Shown one piece after another: positions 47,101 through 54,696 of a stretch of 64,000 bases of DNA. A program made the position numbers and the translations under genes. The first letter of the stretch is position 1. Every line of letters begins with the position of its first letter. Source of the stretch: Drosophila persimilis (Eukaryota; Arthropoda; Insecta; Diptera; Drosophilidae); assembly GCF_003286085.1 (NCBI RefSeq), contig NW_020825480.1:1-64000 (forward strand). The letters are read 5' to 3'. The notes beneath the pieces were generated by a model. That model worked only from the letters and a program-made list of their open reading frames with translations. It did no database searches and was not told the origin of the DNA.

Positions 47101-47518
47101 TAGCACCCAACACGCGCCTCGCGAAACCACCAACCAGCTACCCACTCTTCTGCGGATCCAAGAGGAGGCTAAGGAAAAGCAGGAGACTGCAAGAAAGGAA
47201 CTGCAACGAGCTAAACAAATGGAAGAGAGAGCACGCCGACCAGCAAGCCGATACTGTGAATCAGTTATAAACCTAATCAAGCGACGTTACGCTAATGGCC
47301 AGTATACAAGGGAGGAGGCCATTAGGCAGGTGGAGGGCCAAAACCTGGCAGTGCAGAGGCTGGTGATCCCTGACTACACGCCAGCCACCATAGTCATATC
47401 GGACGAAATTCCAAATGGCCCACCCTCCACAGCAATTGACACTGCAGCACTAGTAATAACAATCTCAGACGAAGACTCAACAAACCACCTACAAGCTCAA
47501 CCACAGCCCCAAGAGTAA
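44096..47518 (+). CDS. pol: Endonuclease/reverse transcriptase (Pol), family B (1140 aa), second copy
   Basis: Full length and uninterrupted, with the same catalytic residues as the copy at 17833 (endonuclease N44, E71, D179, H256; reverse transcriptase D653, YADD 752-755). I find four amino-acid differences: I261L, N857D, V1060L and L1136P. None touches a catalytic motif. Both SUMO-interacting-like motifs in the tail are unchanged. It lies in an element whose gag is broken and whose 3' end is missing, so the copy may still make enzyme but the element itself is unlikely to be mobile. Confidence 0.95.
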   Translation: MQMTLPMPRHNYMRILSSNTSAESAPTIHCITQNDGTIKIAFWNAGGVKNKIKELEMFMDREGLHVMMVIETRCKDINIDGYVTYYAKNPTNRRRGGIATLVRTDVKHTALQPINSEKIQCAPVSLLPDDGSDRGTTVLAPLYCPPSYRWTKKEFHQLFTVFDITTSGSPNNKYIICGDWNAKHPWWGNFRSCQRGRELFEATQLRKKHNVLATGAATHYPYDRRKTPSAIDFAITSGVQKNQVMIHASMDLDSDHLPMVLHLYKPGQHNSSNKPTHISRLLPKGANKLKFQEYLEQNIHLNTEVNSGQDIDDAVDIFTKNITDAAAIASKKCPQPNTKAYYRQHAILDGPTRQLLEEKQEKKRVFLALRTTESRKLYRKAQNKLSKALAATKTEKINGKLRAISSTDGHNLAKLWQITKLIKKQPIPNWSVKTNDDEQIRWTRSTLEKAEAFANHMEERLTPLHTSTATERTKIIEELTRQKRTMQDDNAANELQHKKHFTKPITLEELQKEIRLLKTKKAPGEDNIDNRLIKLLPKKANLYLLLIFNSILRIGHYPRIWKHAEIVMIPKPKKNPSHMKSYRPISLLSGLSKVFERLLLKRLLSEEAFHKAIPDHQFGFRKEHGAEQQLTRVTQFILRAYEEKQYCSAVFIDVAEAFDRVWHEGLLSKLIKILPLRLYTILENYLSGRTFAIKCNDGIKSRTGRITAGVPQGSVLGPILYTIFSSDMPLPALTHRSLHTNPGPKKMLLSTYADDTAILSMGDYPAMAVQRNNNYLTQLVIWAKKWSITINPIKTAHVIFSKRRVQINNIPIKIDGKQVPVKKSTIYLGVKIDSGLTMSAHVTQLRIKMWARAKKLDWLIGAGSKLAKKCKMLMIRQLIAPLWQYTLPVWGALCSNTQIKRIQGPYNKLIRCSLKAGRYARNEALRARYDLLTVEELFQKASGRYAIALATHTNPEARNLVANPFVPTRLLRPRYLNQITNHFIPLQAQANITQQQKQSLTTSTQHAPRETTNQLPTLLRIQEEAKEKQETARKELQRAKQMEERARRPASRYCESVINLIKRRYANGQYTREEAIRQVEGQNLAVQRLVIPDYTPATIVISDEIPNGPPSTAIDTAALVITISDEDSTNHLQAQPQPQE

Positions 47519-48076
47519 CTACAATAGACACAGCTGCTGACCCACTAACCGCGTTAGATCGAACTGAAGGAGCTATCCAAATACTCACAGCACTCCGAAG
47601 AACTGCCCATCCTTCCATCAATCTATTGGAAAGTGTACTCCCGTATCCGATTGGCCGAATGGGGGCCCTCTGAATATTTCCTCCGTCACTATTGAGGATA
47701 TAGGGTCCCTCAGACGACTGAATGAGATCGACGCCATTCCAGCTGGCGACACACACACGCACACTCACTCTCTTCAGGTCAAAGGAGAGGGGTGATGGCG
47801 GGAACGTGAGCGCCTAAATCATGGGGGCTGTAGCCAGCACACCTGAAACAAAAAAAGAAAACAAGCCATTAGACCAAACACCAATGAAAATCTGCCTCAC
47901 ACAACAACAAAAACTGACGGCCGGATCAGAGCCGCCAGTATGCAAAGCACTGATGCTTGCTTACAAACCCAAATGCAGATACACACGCAACTACATCCAA
48001 TCCAAATCGGGGGCTGGCTTCGAGCCGCTCGAATCTTGTGTGAGGTGTCTGCTTCTGCCCTGAGCTGGTGGCCGGA
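47519..48076 (+). other. Family-B-specific 3' region after pol, cut at a family-C junction
   Basis: Matches 21256-21813 with scattered substitutions. It includes the 80-codon frame at 47821-48063 (MGAVASTPETKKEN start, identical protein) and stops at GGTGGCCGGA. Confidence 0.75.
47821..48063 (+). CDS. Small open reading frame after pol, second copy
   Basis: Identical predicted protein to 21558-21800, with one silent difference near the end (TTG to CTG). The MGxxxS start fits N-myristoylation. No homolog is recognized, and coding status is uncertain. Confidence 0.3.
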   Translation: MGAVASTPETKKENKPLDQTPMKICLTQQQKLTAGSEPPVCKALMLAYKPKCRYTRNYIQSKSGAGFEPLESCVRCLLLP

Positions 48077-48137
48077 GTAAAAACATCAATTCACACATCA
48101 ACACAAAATGGTCCAAACTCACTCAAAACATACGTAC

Positions 48138-48899
48138 CTGCCACGCCTCCGATAGAGCTGCCTCTTCAGCAGTTGCCACACTAAATTCGACATCCAATTC
48201 CTGCAAAATGGGCGAAATTGAGGCCCCTATCGCCGTCGCCATCAACATCCAGACTGCCGCTAAAAAGAAGAAAAAACATCAATTCACGCATCAACACAAA
48301 ATAGCCAATACTTTTACTAATCACACTTACCTGTCAATACACTCACAGATCAGCCTCTCCAGTACCTACCTCGCCACCAACCGCAACATTTTGTTGCAAG
48401 TTGGGCCCAATTTGGACGCCCCTCCGACAACGCTGCCGTCAACCGATGGCCGTGACGTCACGCCACCACCATCACAAAACAGCAGCGGCAATCCAACGAC
48501 GAGGCCAGCCAATACAGACGACAATGGCCAGCGCTCCATCTCCATCTTCATCGACAGTGCATCCGGGGTGGCCGGACCAGCAGCCACTCGGATGCAGCCA
48601 ATCCGCATTCATTTGCGTCCATCTTCACTGCGGCCATTTCCACTGGTCATCGCACCCCGATTGGCCGGACCAGTGTCAATCCCCATTTCTCCAGGCAGAA
48701 GCAACGTGGGCGGCCGGACCAGAGTCGCTCGCCAAACACCATCCACGCCAACTCCTGGATCCAGCCTCTGCCAATTCCGATGCCGCAGATGCGTTATCTG
48801 CAGCATCACATACACGTGCACATCCAGCGCTGAGGCGGATGCGCCCTGTGCCATCCACACTGCTCCAGACGACGACGATGATCCTCCAGTACCTGAAAT
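48138..48899 (-). other. Predicted antisense exon-intron units in a family-C 3' UTR fragment
   Basis: Minus strand: an acceptor TTTTCTATTTCAG before 48899 opens a long exon ending at donor CAG/GTAAGT (intron 48260-48330, 71 bp, acceptor TTTTTTCTTCTTTTTAG). The next exon, 48138-48259 (122 bp), ends at donor CAG/GTACGT. The long exon has an open frame like that of the complete elements (MKMEMERWPL start) but hits a TAG at VAR. The upstream frame (MWMAQGASA start at 48860) is separated from it by a single TGA. Confidence 0.5.
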
Positions 48900-49174
48900 A
48901 GAAAATAAATAGAATTAAATTAGTCTATAAATGTCATTAATGTTGCAATTTGTCCAAATACTCATCTCTTTGTTTGTATAAATGTACGCCAATAATTGCG
49001 AATGTCAAAATAGGGCTACCAGACTGTAATACTGATAGAATGTAAACATGTCTGTAGATGTTAATGTTAATGTAATGTTAATGTCAATTGCCCGCCAATT
49101 TTAAAAATCACATCATTGTTGTAAGTTAAGCTTAAATGTAAATTGCCGAAGTTATGGTAATAGGAAAAGCTGGA

Positions 49175-49262
49175 AATAAACTCCGCCAGTAGCAAAGCTG
49201 GCGGGCGAGTGTGCGCATCGTAGGCGTGCACGCGCATCTAATTACATCGAAAAAAAAAAAAA
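49175..49262 (+). promoter_or_regulatory. 3'-terminal block of family C: poly(A) signal, stem-loop, poly(A)
   Basis: AATAAA 49175-49180. A stem-loop has arms CCGCCAG (49183-49189) and CTGGCGG (49198-49204) around an 8-nt loop. A GC-rich stretch and 13 A (49250-49262) follow. The same arrangement (signal, hairpin, short spacer, A-tract) occurs in families A/B with unrelated sequence. Confidence 0.65.
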
Positions 49263-49487
49263 GTGACTTGTGTTTTTTGTTGTTTTATGTGGAACTTTAA
49301 ATGTATTAAAATACATGTTTCAACCGGGACTAAATTAAATGGAAACTAAACAAACAATATGTGCCAAATAATTGCAAATAATGCAATATAATCATCTGTA
49401 ACCGTGCCGTAATAGTGAAGCCAATAAACCCAACTGAGGAAAGAGGAAGGAAAAGCAAGCTACTGAGTACCTGGACCAGGCCACCAA

Positions 49488-52400
49488 ATGGACGCACTTG
49501 CTCCAAATCTGACGACCAACAAAATGGATGTTATGGATGATATGGACAACTCGGCAAGAGCCGAAGCGGGTGGTGAGTGCGTTACTCAAAATAGTGCTAC
49601 CGATATAATGACCAGGCCCCTGGGAGGGAACCCCTCCGCAAATGCTTCCCTCTTCGAACCAATGTTCGACTCAGAGGGGGATGCGGATCTGGCTGAGTTG
49701 GAGACGGACTCGCCAGAGAGTACCCTGAGCTCCTTGGGAGCTACGGTGCTGGAGTTCGAGCGTCGTTTCGTGGACAGGGGTATATATGTTAGAAAATACC
49801 CGCCAATCCCACCAAAAACAGACGCCAACATACAAGAAAAACCGCCATCAAATACACGTACAAACACGCAGACAAAAATAGCCCCAAGCGAAAGTGCAAC
49901 GGGTTCCAAAAATAGCGGCGCTTTCGCACTAACAAAAGAGCATTTAAGTGCACATAAACAAAACAAGAACAAATGTTATGCCCATATGTTTTCGCGCCAA
50001 AACATTAGCGAAAACAAAAACAAGCAAACAACTCACACAAGCATCAGAGAGAGCGACGCTTGCGCTCTCTCGGCAGCCGAACCCTCGGCGCACAATCAAA
50101 ACGGAGGCTCGTCACATCAAGCCCCAAAGCGTTTGCCGCCAAACATGCACTCACACACTTATGACAAAAAGAGAGATGCTTGCTCTCTCCCGCCGAACCA
50201 AAACACAAACACATACAAGAACGAAGCTAGCCTGACCTACGCCAATAACAAAACACAAACAAACACATTGACTTATGCCGAAACTGTAAACGGCATAAAG
50301 AAAAACAATGACCAGCAACAGCAACAAAGTTTGACGACAGCTGAACGCAATAATACTAGCAGAAGCAGAAAATGCTTGCTGCCTACTCTGACTCAGGCGG
50401 ACGAGCATAATACTCAGACAAGGCCTAGTACCAGAACACAACTGGTAAAGGAATGGCTAATTAGCGTTCCCCCGCTACTGGCCAATGAAATGCCCTCGCC
50501 CCTGCCCCTTACCCCTATAGCAAAGGATAAATTGACTACAAATTCGTTTCGCTCGCCGCTCAAAAGAAGATGCGCGGCGATCGAAACGGATACAGATGAC
50601 GATGACTTCACCTGCCTCACTCTGGACACGCCCATGTTCAAGAGCCAATTCGCGAAAAGGCTGCATCATGAGACCCGGCAGATGGAGTCAGATGCTGGGC
50701 AAATACGCACACCGTCAAATAGTGTGGTTCCGGTTCCGGTGGTCCAACATAGGGAGCCCCAAAGGATAGAGGCTGAAAGCCAACAGATGGAGACGGACAA
50801 CCATCAGCCGCAACATCAGCCGCAACATCAGCCAGCCATTAGTATAAATATAACTCCCGTCCAACAGTCATTACGCAGCACCAAGGTCCCAACAATCTTC
50901 CTGCCCCTGGTGCCTGCAATTGTACCCCTGATAAATAAATTGACAATAAATCCAAATGTGGGGAAATTCACAACGAAATCGATGGCCAACAGTGGACTCA
51001 GAGTCCACTGCGACGACTTGATAACATACAACGCCATTCAGAACGCCCTAGCTGAAGACAGCACCCAATTGCACACACACCAGCCGCGCAGCGAAAGGGG
51101 CTATCGTGTAATAGTGCGACACTTACACCACACCACGCCCAGCAGCTGGATCTCTGAGGAGCTTGAACGACTCGGATTTACTGCGAGGTTTATCCGAGGA
51201 TTAAAACACCGTTTTAATGGAAGGCCTCTAAACATTTTTGAGGTTGAAATTCAGCCCAAGGCGGATGGCGGCCATGAGGCAATTCTGGACATTAAAAACC
51301 TGGCCAATCAATGCGTCTCCATAGTAAGACAAGCCAAGCCACGCGATCCAGCCCAGTGCCATCGGTGCCAGGAGTTTGGGCATACAAAAAACTACTGCAG
51401 ACGGCCATACAAGTGTATGAAATGCGCAGGAGATCACCCCACAACAGCATGCAGGAAACCCAGGCAGGAGGATCCTAAATGCGCGAATTGTAGCGGCAAG
51501 CACGTGAGCTGCTACAAGGGTTGTCCCGCCTACAAAAAGGCCCGCAGCCATTTAAGGGCAAACAGGCTCATCGCTGAGCAGCAAAGGCAGCAGTACCAAC
51601 AGCAACGCCAGCAGCCACAGCAGCCAACTGACCAACAACGCCCACAAACTCAGCAGCCGAGTCGCCAATCCCAATCCCAGCAACAACAGCAGACAGCAAA
51701 CACAAGCACCAGAGGCAATGGCAGGCCCTCCTACAGCAGGGTTTTGCGGTCCGGGAATGCTGAGCAGCAGCAGCAGCCACAAGCGGCAGAACGGCAACAG
51801 CCGACGAGCAGTCGTCGTCCTTCCCAACAACAGCAGCCTCATATCCCCGCCCCCAAGCAACAGCAGTCATCTCAAAAGAAGCGGCCTCAACACCAACAAC
51901 AACAGCAGCACTCAAGCGGCAGACAGGGGGCCAAAGCAGCACCAACACCAGCTGCAGCAGCAGCAGCAACGCCCAACACCCGCAGGCCCTTGTATAGCCG
52001 AGGTGCGCAAGCCAATCCGGCCGAAAATCATTTGGCCAAGTTCCAGCAAAAGCTAAGGGAAGAGCAGCAGCAGCAACAAGATCAAAAACAGCAGCAGCGC
52101 GGACACAATTTGGGTCGGCAGCACCAGCAGCAGCACCAGCATCGCGGCCATCATTCCCAGCCACAGGCCAAGGGGCGCCAATGCCAGCGCGATCAACGGG
52201 TGCAGCCAACTCCAAAACGTTTCCAGACGCCGAGAAATCCCCAGCATCAGCAGCAGCCAGCCATCCAATGTGATGGCAAGTGTGTGGAAATCCTGAAAGA
52301 GTACGCCGTCAAAATAGAAAACTTGGAGAAACGACTTCAAGAACTTACCACATTAATTGCAAGCCTGACGGAGGCAAAGGGCAGTGGCTCAGCAGCGGCC

Positions 52401-52628
52401 AATCCTCCAACACAGACTCCAGCAGCAGCACCAGAAGCAGCACCAACACCTACAAGGCCCGCCGCCAATTCACAACCTGACGCCGCAGCCGTATCGGAGG
52501 ACTCTGATATGGACTGCGAAGCACTCAGCGACGATGGCGACGACCAGTGGACGGACGACGATTCAGTTGACGACGAGATAGCGGATATCCTAGACGACTA
52601 CGATAGCTACTACTCTGACTACTTTTGA
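49488..52628 (+). CDS. gag: Gag, family C (1046 aa)
   Basis: Start in a strong context, CCACCAAATGG. The N-terminal third is Asn/Thr/Lys-rich and includes repeated Ser-Asp-Ala-Cys-type segments encoded by GAGAG/CTCTC hairpins. SPLKRR plus ETDTDDDD lies at about 353-370, matching SPLKRVR plus Asp runs in family A. The conserved domain before the knuckles follows (about 465-620), then three zinc knuckles at 624-637, 643-655 and 665-679, a long Gln-rich region, CDGKC with a LEKRLQEL coiled coil (about 928-960), and an acidic tail with QWTDDDSVDDEI that resembles the WTDDDSMDD tail of family A. Intact. The amino-acid sequence is clearly homologous to A/B Gag only from the conserved domain onward. 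Confidence 0.93.
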   Translation: MDALAPNLTTNKMDVMDDMDNSARAEAGGECVTQNSATDIMTRPLGGNPSANASLFEPMFDSEGDADLAELETDSPESTLSSLGATVLEFERRFVDRGIYVRKYPPIPPKTDANIQEKPPSNTRTNTQTKIAPSESATGSKNSGAFALTKEHLSAHKQNKNKCYAHMFSRQNISENKNKQTTHTSIRESDACALSAAEPSAHNQNGGSSHQAPKRLPPNMHSHTYDKKRDACSLPPNQNTNTYKNEASLTYANNKTQTNTLTYAETVNGIKKNNDQQQQQSLTTAERNNTSRSRKCLLPTLTQADEHNTQTRPSTRTQLVKEWLISVPPLLANEMPSPLPLTPIAKDKLTTNSFRSPLKRRCAAIETDTDDDDFTCLTLDTPMFKSQFAKRLHHETRQMESDAGQIRTPSNSVVPVPVVQHREPQRIEAESQQMETDNHQPQHQPQHQPAISINITPVQQSLRSTKVPTIFLPLVPAIVPLINKLTINPNVGKFTTKSMANSGLRVHCDDLITYNAIQNALAEDSTQLHTHQPRSERGYRVIVRHLHHTTPSSWISEELERLGFTARFIRGLKHRFNGRPLNIFEVEIQPKADGGHEAILDIKNLANQCVSIVRQAKPRDPAQCHRCQEFGHTKNYCRRPYKCMKCAGDHPTTACRKPRQEDPKCANCSGKHVSCYKGCPAYKKARSHLRANRLIAEQQRQQYQQQRQQPQQPTDQQRPQTQQPSRQSQSQQQQQTANTSTRGNGRPSYSRVLRSGNAEQQQQPQAAERQQPTSSRRPSQQQQPHIPAPKQQQSSQKKRPQHQQQQQHSSGRQGAKAAPTPAAAAAATPNTRRPLYSRGAQANPAENHLAKFQQKLREEQQQQQDQKQQQRGHNLGRQHQQQHQHRGHHSQPQAKGRQCQRDQRVQPTPKRFQTPRNPQHQQQPAIQCDGKCVEILKEYAVKIENLEKRLQELTTLIASLTEAKGSGSAAANPPTQTPAAAPEAAPTPTRPAANSQPDAAAVSEDSDMDCEALSDDGDDQWTDDDSVDDEIADILDDYDSYYSDYF

Positions 52629-52649
52629 TGAGCCCAAAAGTCGGTCCTG

Positions 52650-53530
52650 AGGCAGCCACTAAAAACAGATGGAAACATCAACTCACATAACCATGAAAAA
52701 TGTTCAATACGTACTCACCTGACACGCCATCGACATAGCTGCCCCACCAGCAGATGCCACGACAAATAGACCAAACTTTTGCTGCTAATTTGACGACATT
52801 CTTGGAATATATTGACGACGCTCCTGACAATTCACCGCACAGGTCCAGAGCAGCCACTGAAATAATACAAAATGACGTCAATACACACATCAACACAATA
52901 TGGACAAAACCCAAAATAATCACACGTACCTGCCACGCCTCCGACAGATCTGCCCCTCCAGCAGCTGCCCCGTCATCAACACCACACATCTGATGCCAAT
53001 TGGACGACATTTTGGGATTTACTGACGACGCTCCTGACAATCCACCGCACAGGTCCAGAGCAGCCACTGTAAACAAACCAAAATGACGTCAATACACACA
53101 TCAACACAAAATGGTCCAAACACACACAAAACATACGTACCTGCCACGCCTCCGATAGAGCTGCCTCTCCAGCAGTTGCCACACCAAATCCACTTTCTGC
53201 CAAATGGGCGAAATTCGAAGGCCCTTTCGCCGTCGCCAACAACATCCAGTCACAGGCCGCCGCTAAAAGGAGAAAAAACATCAATACACGCATCAACACA
53301 AAATGGTCCAAACATACACAAAACATACGTACCTGCCACGCCTCCGATAGATCTGCCTCTCCAGCAGCTGCCACACCAATTTCGCCATCCAATTCCTGCC
53401 AAATGGGCGAAATTTGAAGACCCTATCGTCGTCGCCAACAACATCCAGGCTGCCGCTAAAAGAAGAAAAAAACATCAATTCACGCATCAACACAAAATAG
53501 CCAATACTTCCACTAATCACACTTACTTGT
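52650..53530 (+). repeat. 3' UTR tandem repeats, family C (four units of ~200 bp)
   Basis: Units recur at about 52721, 52924, 53133 and 53325 (spacing 192-209 bp), marked by TACGTACCTGCCACGCCTCC-type sequence. Copy number varies among C elements: one unit in the fragment at 48077, four here, two at 57850, two and a half at 62680. Units contain TGACGTCA palindromes at 52873-52880 and 53084-53091. Confidence 0.8.
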
Positions 53531-54093
53531 CAATACACTCACAGATCAGCCTCTCCAGTACCTGCCTCGCCACCAACCGCAACATTTTGTTGCAAGTTGG
53601 GCCCAATTTGGACGCCCCTCCGACAACGCTGCCGTCAACCGATGGCCGTGACGTCACGCCATCTCACAAAACAGCAGCAGCAATTCAACGACGAGGCCAG
53701 CCAATACAGACGACAATGGCCAGCACGCCATCTCCATCTCGATCTACATTGACAGTGCATCCTGGGTGGCCGGACCAGCAGCCACTCGGATGCAGCCAAT
53801 CCGCACTCATATGCGGCCATCTCCACTGCGGCCATTTCCACTGGCCAACGTACACCGATTGGCCGATTGCCAATCCCCAGATCTCCAGGTAGAGCAACGT
53901 GGGCGGCCGGACCAGAGTCGCTCATCAAACTCCATCTCCATTCACGCCAACTCCTGGATCCTGCCTCTGTCAATTCCGATGCCGCAGATGCGTGATCTGC
54001 AGCATCACATACACGTGCACATCCAGCGCTGAGGCGGATGCGCCCTGTGCCATCCACACTGCTCCAGACGACGATGATGATCCTCCAGTACCT
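52659..54093 (-). other. Predicted antisense transcript with five introns, family C
   Basis: Minus-strand order: acceptor TTTTCTATTTCAG at 54092-54093; exon 53527-54091; intron 53456-53526 (71 bp); exon 53333-53455; intron 53263-53332 (70 bp); exon 53141-53262; intron 53067-53140 (74 bp); exon 52930-53066; intron 52857-52929 (73 bp); exon 52719-52856; intron 52659-52718 (60 bp, donor CAG/GTGAGT). The last exon runs into antisense gag. All introns are GT-AG, within the usual size of short Drosophila introns, with U-rich acceptors. The frame of the long exon is broken by a 2-bp deletion (FCEMA stop), so here the transcript looks noncoding. No transcript evidence is available. Confidence 0.55.
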
Positions 54094-54382
54094 GAAATAG
54101 AAAATAAATAGAATTAAATTAGTCTATAAATGTCATTAATGTTGCAATTTGTTCAATACTTATCTGTTTGTGACCACCTGTTTGTATAAATGTACGTCAA
54201 TTATTGCGAATGTCAAAATAGGGCTGCCAGACTGTAATACTAATAGAATGTAAACATGTCTGTAGATGTTAATGTTAATGTAATGTTAATGTCAATTGCC
54301 CGCAAAAATTCAAAAGAACATTATTGTTGTTAGTTAAGCTTAAATGTAAATTGCCGAAGTTATGGTAATAAGAAAAGCTGGA

Positions 54383-54469
54383 AATAAACTCCGCCAGTAG
54401 CAAAGCTGGCGGGCGAGTGTGCGCATCGTAGGCGTGCACGCGCATCTAATTACATCGAAAAAAAAAAAA
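54383..54469 (+). promoter_or_regulatory. 3'-terminal block of family C
   Basis: AATAAA 54383-54388, the CCGCCAG/CTGGCGG stem-loop, then 12 A (54458-54469). Confidence 0.65.
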
Positions 54470-54696
54470 GTGACTTGTGTTTTTTGTTGTTTTATGTGGA
54501 ACTTTAAATGTATTAAAATACATGTTTAAACCGGGACTAAATTAAATGAAACTAAATAAACAATATGTGCCAAATAATTGCAAATAATGCAATATAATCA
54601 TCTGTGATCGTGCCTTAATTCAGTGAAGCCAATAAACCCAACTGGAGGAAAGAGGAAGGAAAAGCAAGCTACTGAGTACCTGGACCAGGCCACCAA

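Larger units (their letters stand above)
40632..48076 (+). mobile_element. Family-B (TAHRE-like) telomeric retrotransposon, gag + pol, 3' truncated
   Basis: 5' UTR 40632-40733, gag 40734-44121 (frameshifted, with an internal tandem duplication), intact pol 44096-47518 and the B-specific post-pol region to 48076. It matches the other B element up to the GGTGGCCGGA at 48067-48076 and then switches to family-C sequence. The A-type repeats and terminal block are missing and there is no oligo(A). A junction like this does not come from simple terminal transposition. Confidence 0.9.
48077..49262 (+). mobile_element. Family-C telomeric element, 3' UTR fragment
   Basis: Begins abruptly inside a family-C 3' UTR repeat (GTAAAAACATCAATTC) and runs to the 13-A tract 49250-49262. 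It has no gag. It contains one exon-like repeat (48138-48259), an intron-like segment on the minus strand (48260-48330), the GGCCGGACC motif cluster (about 48560-48740) and the conserved C 3' end. Confidence 0.85.
49263..54469 (+). mobile_element. Family-C (HeT-A-like) telomeric retrotransposon, full length, gag only
   Basis: Clear boundaries: it begins GTGACTTGTG directly after the previous poly(A) and ends at the 12-A tract 54458-54469. 5' UTR 49263-49487 (225 bp), gag 49488-52628, 3' UTR 1.84 kb. Both neighbouring C elements start at the same base, so the 5' end is complete in all three. Confidence 0.92.

Noticed and set aside
51568..52215. Minus-strand frame of 215 codons opposite the family-C Gln-rich region
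   Set aside because: Antisense of CAG-rich codons gives Leu/Ala-rich open frames by composition. The frame is not preserved beyond what gag constraint imposes.
54140..54200. Upstream donor site for the long first antisense exon of family C
   Set aside because: Only a weak CAG/GTGGTC in one element, and non-GT sequences (ATAAGT, ATGAGT) in others, so the 5' origin of the antisense transcript is left undefined.
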